From Archivesica marissinica (Eukaryota; Mollusca; Bivalvia; Venerida; Vesicomyidae), in contig CM026403.1 of the NCBI GenBank assembly GCA_014843695.1, positions 44,299,516 to 44,363,515 on the forward strand: DNA of 64,000 nucleotides, written 5' to 3'. Made by a program: the position numbers and the translations under genes. Shown here piece after piece: positions 47,493-62,400 of this stretch. The number at the start of each line of letters is the position of its first letter. The first letter of the stretch is position 1. The notes under the pieces were generated by a model. The model was not told the DNA's origin, did no database searches, and was given only the letters and a program-made list of their open reading frames with translations.

Positions 47493-50400
47493 ACAAGCAG
47501 TTATAGGTAGGTATAGTCTCTGTTATACTAGCAGTTATAGGTAGGTATATACTATGTTAAACTAGCAGTTAGAGGTAGGTACAGACTATGTTTTACTAGC
47601 AGTTATGGGTAGTTATATACTCTGTTATACTAGCGGTTATAGGTACGTACTGACTCCGTTATACTAGCAGATATAGGTAGTTATATACTCTGTTTTACTA
47701 GCAGTTATAGATATGTATAGATTATGTTATACTAGCAGTTATAGGTAGGTATATACTCTGTCATACTAGCAGATATAGGTAGGTATCTACTCTGTTATAC
47801 TAGCAGTTATATATAGGTATATACTATGTTATACTAGCAGTTATAGGTAGGTATAGACTATGTTATAATATATGTTTAAGGTAACTTTATACTATGTTAT
47901 ACTAGCAGTTATGGGTAGATATAGACTATGTTATACTAGCAGTTATAGGTAGGTATATACTCAGCTATGCTAGCAGTTATAGGTAGGTATATACTATGTT
48001 ATACTAGCAGTTATATTTAGGTATAGATTCTGTTATACTAGCAGTAATAAGTAGGTATATACTCTGTTATAGTAGCAGTTATAGGTAGCTATATACTATG
48101 TTATACTAGCAGATATTGATTGGTATAAACTATGTTATCCTAGCAGATATAGGTAGGTATATACTCTGTTATACTACCAGTTATGGATAGGTATAGACTA
48201 TGTTATACTAGCATTTATAGGTAGGTATTGCCTATGTAATAATAGAGGTTATAGGTAGGTATATACTATGTTATACTAGCGGTTATACGTAGATATATAC
48301 TATGTTATACTAGCAGTTATAGGTATGTATAGACTATGTTATAATAGCGGTTATAGGTAGGTATCAACTATGCTATATTAGCAATTATAGATAGATATAG
48401 ACTATATTATACTAGCGTTTATTAATAGGTATATACTCTGTTATACAAGCTGTTATAGGTAGGTATACACTTTGCTATACTAGCAGTTATAGGTAGGTAT
48501 ATACTATGTTATACTAGCAGTTATAGATAGGTATATACTCTGTATATACTAGCAGTTATAGATAGGTATAGACTATGTTATACTAGCAGTCATAGGTAGG
48601 TATATATTCTTTTATACTAGCAGTTATAGGTAGGTATAGATTATGATAAAATAGCGGTAATAGTTAGGTATAGAGTATGTTGTACTAGTAGTTATAGGTA
48701 GGTATATACTCTGTTATACTAGTAGTTAAATATAGGTATAGACTATGTTATACTAGCAGTTATAGCTAGGTATAGACTATGTTATAATAGAGGTTTATGT
48801 AGGTATAGACTATGTTATACTAGCAGTTATGGGTAAGTATAGACTATGTTATACTAGCAGTTATAGGTAGGTATATACTCTGCTATGCTAGCAGTTATAG
48901 GTAGGTATATACTCTATTATACTAGCAGTTATATGTATGTATCGATTCTGTTATACTAGCAGTAATAGGTAGGTATAGACTATGTTATACTAGCAGTTAT
49001 ATGTAGCTATATACTCTGTTATACTAGCAATTATTGATATATATATACTATGTTATACTAGCAGTTATATGTAGGTATAGACTCTGTTTTACTAGCAGTT
49101 ATAGGTAGGTATTGAAATATGTTATACTAGCAGTAATAGGTATGTATAGACTCTGTTATACTAGCAGTTATAGGTAGGTATATACTCTGTTATACTAGCA
49201 GTTATAAATAGGTATAGACAATGTTATACTAGCAGTTATAGGTAGGTATAAACGATGTTATACCAGCGGTTAAAGGTAGGTATATACTCTGTTATACTAG
49301 CAGTGAAAGGTAAGTATAGATTATGTTATACTAGCGGTTATAGGTAGGCATTGACTATGTTATACTAGCAGTTATAGATAGGTATAGACTATGTTATAAT
49401 AGCGGTTATAGGTAGGTATATACTCTGTTATGCTAGCAGTTATAGGTAGGTATAGAGTATGTTATACTAGCAGTAATATGTAGGTATATACTCTGTTATA
49501 CTAGCAATTATAGATTTGTATATACTATGTTATACTAGCAGTTATAGGTACGTATAGACTATGTAATAATATAGGTTTAAGGTAACTTTATACTATGTTA
49601 TACTAGCAGTTATGGGTATATATAGACTATGTTATACTAGCAGTTATATTTAGGTATATATTCTGTTATACTAGCAGTAATAAGTAGGTATATACTCTGT
49701 TATAGTAGCAGTTATAGGTAGCTATATACTATGTTATACTAGCAGATATTGATTGGTATAAACTATGTTATCCTAGCAGATATAGGTAGGTATATACACT
49801 GTTATACTACCATTTATAGATAGGAATAGACTATGTTATACTAGCAATTATAGGTAGGTATTGCCTATGCAATAATAGAGGTTATAGGTAGGTATATACT
49901 ATGTTATACTAGCAGTAACAGGTAGGTATATACTCTGTTATACTAGCAGTTATAGGTATGTATATACTCTGTTATACTAGCAGTTATAGATTTGTATAGA
50001 CTATGTTATACTAGCGGTTATAGGTAGATATATACTATGTTATACTAGCAGTTATAGGTATGTATAGACTATGTGATAATAGCGGTTATAGGTAGGTATA
50101 AACTATACTATGCTAGCAGTTATAGATAGATATAGACTATGTTATACTAGCGTTTATTGATAGGTATATACTCTGTTATACTAGCTGTTATTGGTAGGTA
50201 TACACTTTGCTATACTAGCAGTTATAGGTAAGTATATACTCTGTAATACTAGCAGTTATAGGTAGGTATATACTCTGTATATACTAGCAGTTATAGATAG
50301 ATATAGACTATGTTATACTAGCAGTCATAGGTAGGTATATATTCTTTTATACTAGCAGTTATAGGTAGGTACATATTATGATAAAATAGCGGTAATAGTT

Positions 50401-53400
50401 AGGTATAGAGTATGTTGTACTAGCAGTTATAGGTAGGTATATACTCTGTTATACTAGTAGTTAAATATAGGTATAGACTATGTTATACTAGCAGTTACTG
50501 ATATGTATATACTATGTTATACTAGCAGTTATATGTAGGTATAGACTCTGTTTTACTAGCAGTTATAGGTAGGTATAGACTATGTTATACTAGCAATTAT
50601 ATGTAGGTATTGACTATGTAATAATAGAGGTTTATAGGTAGGTATTGAAATATGTTATACTAGCAGCAATAGGTATGTATAGACTCTGTTATACTAGCAG
50701 TTATAGGTAGGTATATACTCTGTTATACTAGCAGTTATAGATATGTATAGAGTATGCTATACTAGCGGTTATAGGTAGGTATATACTATGTTATACTAGC
50801 AGTTATAAGTAGGTATAGACAATGTTATACTAGCAGTTATAGGTAGGTATAAACGATGTTATACCAGCGGTTAAAGGTAGGTATATATTCTGTTATACTA
50901 GCAGTGAAAGGTAAGTATAGATTATGTTATACTAGCGGTTATATGTAGGCATAGACTATGTTATACTAGCAGTTATAGATATGTATATACTATGTTATAA
51001 TAGCGGTTATAGGTAGGTATATACTCTGTTATACTAGCAATTATAGATTTGTATATACTATGTTATACTAGCAGTTATAGGTAGGTATAGAGTATGTTAT
51101 ACTAGCAGTAATATGTAGGTATATACTCTGTTATACTAGCAGTTATAGGTAGGTATAGAGTATGTTATACTAGCAGTAATATGTAGGTATATACTCTGTT
51201 ATACTAGCAGTTATAGGTAGGTATATACTCTGTTATACTAGCAATTATAGATTTGTATATACTATGTTATACTAGCAGTTATAGGTAGGTATAGACTATG
51301 TTATAATATAGGTTTAAGGTAACTTTATACTATGTTATACTAGCAGTTATGGGTAGATATAGACTATGTTATACTAGCAGTTATAGGTAGGTATATACTC
51401 AGCTATGCTAGCAGTTATAGGTAGTTATATACTCTGTTATACTAGCAGTTATACTTAGGTATATATTCTGTTATACTAGCAGTAATAAGTAGGTATATAC
51501 TCTGTTATAGTAGCAGTTATAGGTAGCTATATACTATGTTATACTAGCAGATATTGATTGGTATAAACTATGTTATCCTAGCAGATATAGGTAGGTATAT
51601 ACACTGTTATACTACCAGTTATAGATAGGTATAGACTATGTTATACTAGCAATTATAGGTAGGTATTGCCTATGTAATAATAGAGGTTATAGGTAGGTAT
51701 ATACTATGTTATACTAGCAGTAATAGGTAGGTATATACTCTGTTATACTAGCAGTTATAGGTATGTATATACTTTGTTATACTAGCAGTTATAGATTTGT
51801 ATAGACTATGTTATACTAGCGGTTATACGTAGATATAGACAATGTTATACTAGCAGTTATAGGTAGGTATAAACGATGTTATACCAGCGGTTAAAGGTAG
51901 GTATATACTCTGTTATACTAGCAGTGAAAGGTAAGTATAGATTATGTTATACTAGCGGTTATAGGTAGGCATAGACTATGTTATACTAGCAGTTATAGAT
52001 AGGTATAGACTATGTTATAATAGCGGTTATAGGTAGGTATATACTCTGTTATGCTAGCAGTTAATAGGTAGGTATAGAGTATGTTATACTAGCAGTAATA
52101 TGTAGGTATATACTCTGTTATACTAGCAATTATAGATTTGTATATACTATGTTATACTAGCAGTCATAGGTACGTATAGACTAGTTTATATAGTTTAGGT
52201 AACTTTATACTATGTTATACTAGCAGTTATGGGTATATATAGACTATGTTATACTAGCAGTTATAGGTAGGTATATACTCAGCTATGCTAGCAGTTATAG
52301 GTAGGTATATACTCTGTTATACTAGCAGTTATATTTAGTATATATTCTGTTATACTAGCAGTATTAGGTATATACTCTGTTATAGTAGCAGTTATAGGTA
52401 GCTATATACTATGTTATACTAGCAGATATTGATTGGTATAAACTATGTTATCCTAGCAGATATAGGTAGGTATATACACTGTTATACTACCATTTATAGA
52501 TAGGTATAGACTATGTTATACTAGCAATTATAGGTAGGTATTGCCTATGTAATAATAGAGGTTATAGGTAGGTATATACTATGTTATACTAGCAGTAACA
52601 GGTAGGTATATACTCTGTTATACTAGCAGTTATAGGTATGTATATACTCTGTTATACTAGCAGTTATAGATTTGTATAGACTATGTTATACTAGCGGTTA
52701 TAGGTAGATATATACTATGTTATACTAGCAGTTATAGGTATGTATCGACTATGTGATAATAGCGGTTATAGGTAGGTATAAACTATACTATGCTAGCAGT
52801 TATAGATAGATATAGACTATGTTATACTAGCGTTTATTGATAGGTATATACTCTGTTATACTAGCAGTTATAGGTAGGTATAGACTCTGTTTTACTAGCA
52901 GTTATAGATAGGTATAGACTATGTTATACTAGCAATTATAGGTAGGTATTGACTATGTAATAATAGAGGTTATAGGTAGGTATTGAAATATGTTATACTA
53001 GCAGTAATAGGTATGTATAGATTCTGTTATACTAGCAGTAATAGGTAGGTATATACTCTGTTATACCAGCAGTTATAGATATGTATAGTGTATGTTATAC
53101 TAGCGGTTATAGGTAGGTATATACTATGTTATACTAGCAGTTATAAGTAGGTATATACAATGTTATACTAGCAGTTATAGGTAGGTATAAACGATGTTAT
53201 ACCAACGGTTAGAGGTAGGTATATACTCTGTTATACTAGCAGTGATAGGTATGTATAGATTATATTATACTAGCGGTTATAGGTAGGCATAGACTATGTC
53301 ACACTAGCAGTTATAGAAAGGTATAGACTATGTTATAATAGCGGTTATAGGTAGGTATAGACTATGTTATACTAGCAGTTATAGGTAGGTATGGATTATG

Positions 53401-56400
53401 TTATACTAGCGGTTATAGGTAGGTATAGACTCTGTTATACTAGCAGTTATAGGTAGGTATATACTCTGTTATACTAGCAATTATAGATTTGTACATACTA
53501 TGTTATGGTAGCAGTTATAGGTAGGTATATACTCTGATTTACCAGCAGTTATAGGTAGGTATAGACTATGTTATACTAACAGTTATAGGTAGCAATAGAC
53601 TAGGCTATAATAGTGGTTATAGGTAGGTATAGTCTATGTTATACTAGCAGTTATATGTAGGTATGGACTATGTTATACTAGCGGTTATAGGAAGGTATAT
53701 ACTCTGCTATTCTAGCAGTTATAGGTAGGTATATACTCTGTTATACTAGCAGTTATAGGTAGGTATAGACTATGTTATAATAGCGGTTATAGGTAAGTAT
53801 AGACTATGTTATTCTAGCCGTTATAGGTAGGTATGGACTATGTTATACTAGCGGTTATAGGTAGGAATATACTTTGTTATACTAGCAGTTATAGGTTGGT
53901 ATATACTCTGTTATGCTAGCAGATATAGGTAGGTATAGATTATTTTATACTAGCGGTTATAGGTAGGTAAATACTCTGTTATACTAGCAGTTATAGGTAG
54001 GTATTTACTATGTTATGCTAGCAGTTATAGGTAGGTATATACTCTGTTATACTAGCAGTTATAGGTAGGTATAGATTATGTTATACTAGCAGTTATAGGT
54101 ATGTATAGAGTATGTTATACTAGCAGTTATAAGTAGTTATATACTATGTCATACTAACTGTTATAGGTTGGTATAAACTCTGTTATACTAGCTGTTATAG
54201 GTAGGAATATACTCTGTTATACTAGCAGTTATATGTAGATATAGACAATGTTACACTAGCAGTCATAGATATTTATAGATTATGCTATACTAGCGGTTAG
54301 ATTTATGTATATACTCTATTATTCTAGCAGTAATATGAAGATACAGACTACGTTATACTAGCAGTTATAGCTAGGTATAGACTATGTTATACTAGCGGTT
54401 ATAGGTAGATATAAACTATGTTATACCAGCGGTTAGATATATGTATATACTATGTTGTACTAGCAGTTATAGGTAGGTGTATACTCTGTTTTACTAGCAG
54501 TTATAGGTAGGTATATACTCTGTTATACTAGCAGTTATAGGTAGGTATAGTGTATTTTATGCTAGCAGTTATAAGTAGGTATATACTCTGTCATACTAGC
54601 TGTTATAGATAGGTATATACTCTGTTATACTAGCTGTTATAGGTAGGTATAAACTATGTTATACCAGCAGTTATAGGTAGGTATAGACTATGTTACACTA
54701 GCAGTTAAAGATATTTATAGACTATGTTATACTAGCAGTTATAGGTAGGTATTGACTCTGTTATGCTAGCAGTTATAGGTAGGTATATTCTATGTTAAAC
54801 TAGCAGTTAGAGGTAGGTACAGACTATGTTATAATAGCAGTTTAGGTAGGTATGCACTTTGTTATACTAGCAGTTATAGGTAGGTATATACTCTGTTATA
54901 CTAGCAGTTATGGGTAGTTATATACTATGTTATACTAGCGGTTATAGGTAGGTACTGACTCCGTTATACTAGCAGATATAGGTAGCTATATACTCTGTTA
55001 TACTAGCAGTTATAGAAATGTATAGACTATGTTATACTAGCAGTTATAGGTAGGTATAGACTCTGTTATACTAGCAGTTATATGTAGGTATATACTATGT
55101 TATACTAGCAGTTATAGGTAGGTATAGACTATGTTATTATATAGGTTTAAGGTAACTTTATACTATGTTATACTAGCAGTTATGGGTAGATATATATTCT
55201 GTTATATTAGCAGTTATATTTAGGTATATATTCTGTTATACTAGCAGAAATAGGTAGGTATAGACTCTGTTATACTAGCAGTTATAGGTAGGTATATACT
55301 CTGTTCTACTAGCAGTTATAGATATGTATATACTATGTTATGCTAGCAGTTATAGGTAGGTATATACTCTGATTTACTAGCAGTTAAAGGTAGGTATAGA
55401 CTATGTTATACTAGCGGTTATAGGTAGGTATATACTCTGATTTACTAGCAGTTATAGGTAGCTATAGACTAGGCTATAATAGCGGTTATAGGTAGGTATA
55501 GTCTATGTTATACTAGCAGTTATAGGTAGGTATGGACTCTGTTATACTAGCAGTTATAGGTAGGTATTGACTATGTTATGCTAGCAGTTATAGGTAGGTA
55601 TATACTCTGTTATACTAGCAGTTATAGGTAGGTATAGATTATGTTATACTAGCAGTTATAGGTATGTATAGAGTATGTTATACTAGCAGTTATAAGTAGT
55701 TATATACTATGTCATACTAGCTGTTATAGGTTGGTATAAACTCTGTTATACTAGCAGTTATATGTAGATATAGACTATGTTACACTACCAGTCATAGATA
55801 TTTATAGATTATGCTATACTAGCGGTTAGATTTATGTATATACTCTGTTATTCTAGCAGTAATATGAAGATACAGAATACGTTATACTAGCAGTTATAGC
55901 TAGGTATAGACTATGTTATACTAGCGGTTATGGTTAGATATAAACTATGTTATACCAGCGGTTAGATATATGTATATACTATGTTGTACTAGCAGTAATA
56001 GGTAGGTGTATACTCTGTTTTACTAGCAGTTATAGGTAGGTATATACTCTGTTATACTAGCAGTTATAGGTAGGTATAGTGTATTTTATGCTAGCAGTTA
56101 TAAGTAGGTATATACTCTGTCATACTAGCTGTTATATATAGGTATATACTCTGTTATACTAGCTGTTATAGGTAGGTATAAACTATGTTATACCAGCAGT
56201 TATAGGTAGGTATAGACTATGTTACACTAGCAGTTAAAGATATGTATAGACTATGTTATACTAGCAGTTATAGGTAGGTATTGACTCTGTAATACTAGCA
56301 GTTATAGGTAGGTATATACTATGTTAAACTAGCAGTTAGAGGTAGGTACAGACTATGTTATAATAGCAGTTTAGGTAGGTATAGACTTTGTTATACTAGC

Positions 56401-59400
56401 AGTTATAGGTAGGTATATACTCTGTTATACTAGCAGTTATGGGTAGTTATATACTATGTTATACTAGCGGTTATAGGTAGGTACTGACTGCGTTATACTA
56501 GCAGATATAGGTAGCTATATACTCTGTTATACTAGCAGTTATAGAAATGTATAGACTATGTTATACTAGCAGTTATAGGTAGGTATAGACTCTGTTATAC
56601 TAGCAGTTATATGTAGGTATATACTATGTTATACTAGCAGTTATAGGTAGGTATAGACTATGATATTTTATAGGTTTAAGGTAACTTTATACTATGTTAT
56701 ACTAGCAGTTATGGGTAGATATAGACTATGTTATACTAGCAGTTATAGGTAGGTATATATTCTGTTATACTAGCAGTTATATTTAGGTATATATTCTGTT
56801 ATACTAGCAGTAATAGGTAGGTATAGACTCTGTTATACTAGCAGTTATAGGTAGGTATATACTCTGTTCTACTAGCAGTTATAGATATGTATATACTATG
56901 TTATGCTAGCAGTTATAGGTAGGTATATACTATGTTATACTAACAGTTATAGGTAGCTATAGACTAGGTATGGACTATGTTATACTAGCGGTTATAGATA
57001 GGTATATACTCTGCTATACTAGCAGTTATATATATATATAGACTATGTTACAATAGAGGTTTAAGGTAACTATATACTATGTTATACTAGCACTTATGGG
57101 TAGGTATAGACTATGTTATACTAGCGCTTTTATGTAGGTATATACTTTGTTATTCTAGCAGTTATAGGTAGGTATGGACTATGTTATACTAGCTGTTATA
57201 GATAGGTATATACTCTGTTATACTAGCAGTTATATATATATATATAGACTATGTTACAATAGAGGTTTAAGGTAACTATATACTATGTTATACTAGCACT
57301 TATGGGTAGGTATAGACTATGTTATAGTAGCGCTTTTAGGTAGGTATATACTTTGTTATTCTAGCAGTTATAGGTAGGTATATACTCTGTTATACTAGCG
57401 GTTATAGGTAGGTATATACTCTGCTATGATAGCAGTTATAGGTAGGTATATACTCTGCTATACTAGCAGTAATAGGTAGGTATAGACTAGGTTATACTAT
57501 CGGTTATAGGTAGGTATAGTCTATGTTATACCAGCAGTTATAGGTAGGTATGGACTATGTTATACTAGCGGTTATAGGTAGGTATATACACTGTTATACT
57601 AGCAGTTATAGGTAGGTATTTATTCTGTTTTACTAGCAGTTATAGGTAGGTATAGACTATTTTATACTAGCAGATATAGGTAGGTATAGAGTTTGTTATA
57701 CTAGCAGTTATAGGTAGGTATAGACTTTGTTATGCTAGCAGATATAGGTAGGTATATACTCTGTTATACTAGCAGTTATATATAGGTATAGACTATGTTA
57801 TACTAGCAATAATAGGTAGTTATGTACTATGTTATAATAGAGGTTTAAGGTAACTATATACTATGTTATACTAGCAGTTATGGGTAGGTATAGACTATTT
57901 TATACTAGCGGTTATAGGTAGGTTTATACTCTGCTATGCTAGCAGTTATAGGTAGGTATATACTCTGTTATACTAGGAGTTATAGGTAGGTATATATTCT
58001 GTTATACTAGCAATAATAAGTACGTATAGACTCTGTTATACTAGCAGTTATAGGTAGTTATAGACTATGTTATACTAGCAGATATAGGTAGGTATAGACT
58101 CTGTTATACTAGCAGTTATATATAGGTATAGACTATGTTATAATAGAGGTTTTAAGTAGGTATAGATTATGTTATAATAGCGGTAATAGGTAGGTATAGA
58201 CTATGTTATACTAGCAGTTATAGGTAGGTTTGGACTATGTTATACTAGCGGTTATAGGTAGGTATATACTTTGTGATTCTAGCAGTTATAGGTAGGAATA
58301 TACTTTGTTATACTAGCAGTTATAGATTGGTATATACTCTGTTATGCTAGCAGTTATAGGTAGGTATAGAGTCTGTTATACAAGCAGTAATAGGTAGGTA
58401 TATACTCTGTTATACTAGCAGTTATAGGTAGGTATATACTCTGTTATACTAGCAGTTATTGATATTTATATACTATGCTATGCTAGCAGTTATAGGTAGG
58501 TATATACTCTGATTTACTAGCAGTTATAGGTAGGTATAGACTATGTTATACTAACAGTTATAGATAGCTATATACTAGGCTATAATATCGGTTATAGGTA
58601 GGTATAGTCTATGTTATACTAGCAGTTATAGGTAGGTATGGACTATGTTATACTAGCGGTTATAGGTAGGTATATACACTGTTATACTAGCAGTTATACG
58701 TAGGTATATACTCTGTTTTACTAGCAGATATTGTTAGGTATAGACTATGTTATACTAGCAGTTATAGGTATGTATATAGTCTGTTATACTAGCAGTTATA
58801 GGTAGGTATATACTTTGTTATGCTAGCAGATATAGGTAGGTATATACTCTGTTATACTAGCAGTTAAATATAGGTATATACTATGTTATACTAGCAGTAA
58901 TAGGTAGGTATATACTATGTTATAATAGAGGTTTAATGTAACTGTATACTATGTTATACTAGCAGTTATGGGTAGGTATTGACTATGTTATACTAGCGGT
59001 TATAGGTAGGTATATACTCTGCTATACTAGGAGTTATAGGTAGGTATATATTCTGTTATACTAGAAGTAATAAGTAGGTATAGACTCTGTTATACTAGCA
59101 GTTATAAGTAGTTATATACTCTGTTATACTAGCATTTATTGATAGGTATAGACTATGTTATCCAAGCAGTTATAGGTAGGTATATACTCTGTATTACTAG
59201 CAGTTATAGGTAGGTATATACTTTGTTATACTAGCAAATATAGGTAGGTATATACTCTGTTATACTAGCAGTTATATATAGGTATAGACTTTGTTATACT
59301 AGCAGTTATAGGTAGGTATAGACTATATTATAATAGAGGTTTTAAGTAGGTATAGACGATGTTATTCTAGCAGTTATTGGTAAGTATAGACTATGTTATA

Positions 59401-62400
59401 CAAGCGGTTATAGTAGGTATATACTCTGCTATGCTAGCAGTTATAGGTAGGTATATACAATGTTATACTAGCAGTTATAGGTATGTATAAATTCTGTTAT
59501 ACTAGCAGTAATATGTAGGTATAGACTATGTTATACTAGCAGTTATATGTAGGTATTGACTATGTAATAATAGAGGTTATAGGTAGGTATTGAAATATGA
59601 TATACTAGCAGTAATAGGAAGGTATAGACTCTGTTATACTAGCAGTTATAGGTAGGTATAAACGATGTTATACCAGCCGTAAGAGGTAGGTATAAACTCT
59701 ATTATACTAGCGGTTATAGGTAGGTATATACTATGTTATACTAGCAGTTATTAGTAGGTATAGACAATGTTATACTAGCAGATATAGGTAGTTATATACT
59801 CTGTTATACTAGCAGTTATATATAGGTATATCCTATGATATACGAGCAGTTATGGGTAGATATAGACTATGTTATACTAGCAGTTATAGGTAGGTATATA
59901 CTCTGCTATGCTAGCGGTTATAGGTAGGTATAGTCTATGTTATACTAGCAGTAATAGGTAGGTATGGACTATGTTATACTAGCGGTTATAGGTAGGTATA
60001 GACTCTGTTATACTAGCAGATATAGGTAGGTATATACTCTGTTATACTAGCAGTTATATATAGGTATAGACTATGTTATACTAGCAGTTATGGCTAGGTA
60101 TAGACTATGTTATAATAGAGGTTTATGTAGGTATATAATTTGCTATGCTAGCAGTTATAGGTAGGTATATACTCTATTATACCAGCTGTTATAGGTAGGT
60201 ATAGACTATGTAATACTAGAGGTTATAGGTAGGTATTGAAATATGTTATACTAGCAGTAATAGGTACGTATAGACTATGTTATACTAGCGGTTATAGGTA
60301 GGTATAGACTATGTTATACAAGCAGTTATAGGTAGGTATATACTCTCTTTTACTAGCAGGTATAGGTAGGTATAGACTATGTTATACTAGCGGTTATAGA
60401 TATGTATAGACTATGTTATACTAGCGGTTATAGGTAGGTATATACTATGTTATACTAGCAGTTATAGGTAGGTATATACTCTGTTTTACTAGCAGTTATA
60501 GGTAGGTATAGGCTATGTTATACTAGCGGTTATAGGTAGGTACATAATAAGTTATACTAGCAGTTATACGTACGTATAGACAATGTTATACTAGCAGCTA
60601 TAGGTAGGTATAAACGATGTTATACCAGCGGTTAGAGGTATGTATATACTCTGTTATACGAGCAGTGATAGGTAAGTATAGATTATGTTATACTAGCAGT
60701 TATAGGTAGGTATAGACTATGTTATAATAGCGGTTATAGGTAGGTATAGACTATGTTTTACTAGCAATTATAGGTATGTATGGACTATGTTATACTAGCG
60801 GTTAAAGTTAGGTATATACTTTGTTATTCTAGGAGTTATATGTAGGTATATACTCTGTTATACTAGCAGTTATAGGTTGGTATATACTCTGTTATGCTAG
60901 CAGTTATAGATATGTTTAGACTATGTTATACTAGCGGTTATAGGTAGGTATATACTCTGCTATGCTAGCAGTTATAGGTAGGTATATACTCTATTATACT
61001 AGCAGTTATAGGTATGTATCAACTCTGTTATACTAGCAGTAATAGGTAGGTATAGACTAGGTTATACTAGCAGTTATAAGTAGCTATATACTATGTTATA
61101 CTAGCAGTTATAGGTAGGTATATACTCTGTTTTACTAGCAGATATATGTATGTATATACTCTGTTATACTAGCAGTTATAGATATTTATATACTATGTTA
61201 TACTAGCAGTTATAGGTTGATATATACTCTGATTTACTAGCAATTATAGGTAGGATAGACTATGTTATACTAGCAGTTATAGGTAGGTATAGACTATGTT
61301 ATACTAGCAGTTATAAATAGGTATAGAAAATGTTATACTAGCAGTGATAGGTAAGTATAGATTATGTTATTATAGCGGTTATAGATAGGTATATACTCTG
61401 TTTTACTAGCAGTTATAGGTAGGTATAGACTATGTTATACTAGCAGATATAGTTAGGTAAATACTATGTTATACTGGCAGTTATATATAGGTATATACTA
61501 AGATATACTAGCATTTATAGGTAGGTATAGACTATGTTATAATATAGGTTTAAAGTAACTTTATACTATGTGATACTAGCATTTATAGGTAGGTATATAC
61601 TCTGTTATGCTAGCAGTTATAGATATTTATATACTATGTTATACTAGCAGTTATAGGTTGATATATACTCTGATTTACTAGCAGTTATAGGTAGGTATAT
61701 ACTCTGTTATACTAGCAGTTATAGGTAGGGATAGACTCTGTTATACTAGCAGATATAGGTAGGTATATATTCTGTTATACTAGCAGTCATATATAGGTAT
61801 AGACTATGTTATACTAGCAGTTATAGCTAGGTATAGACTATGTTATCATAGAGGTTTATGTAGGTATAGACTATGTTATACTAGCAGTTATGGGTAAGTA
61901 TAGACTATGTTATACTAGCGGTTATAGATATGTATAGACTATGTTATACTAGCGGTTATAGGTAGGTATAGACTATGTTATACTAGCAGTTATAGGTAGG
62001 TATATACTCTGTTTTACTAGCAGTTATAGGTAGGTATAGACTATGTTATGCTAGCGGTTATAGGTAGGTATATACTATGTTATACTAGCAGTTATTAGTA
62101 CGTATAGACAATGTTATACTAGCAGTTATAGGTAGGTATAAACGATGTTATACCAGCGGTTAGAGGTAGGTATATCCTCTGTTATACTAGCAGTGATAGG
62201 TAAGTATAGATTATGTTATACTAGCGGTTATAGGTAGGCATAGACTATGTTATACTAGCAATTATAGGTATGTATGGACTATGTTATACTAGCGGTTATA
62301 GGTAGATATATACTTTGTTATTCTAGCAGTTATATGTAGGTATAGAATCTGTTATACTAGGAGTAATAGTTAGGTATAGACTCTGTTATACTAACAGTTA

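Noticed and set aside
47299..47496. 65-codon reverse ORF
   Set aside because: It is antisense within the SINE and spans its tRNA head and tail; no protein features.
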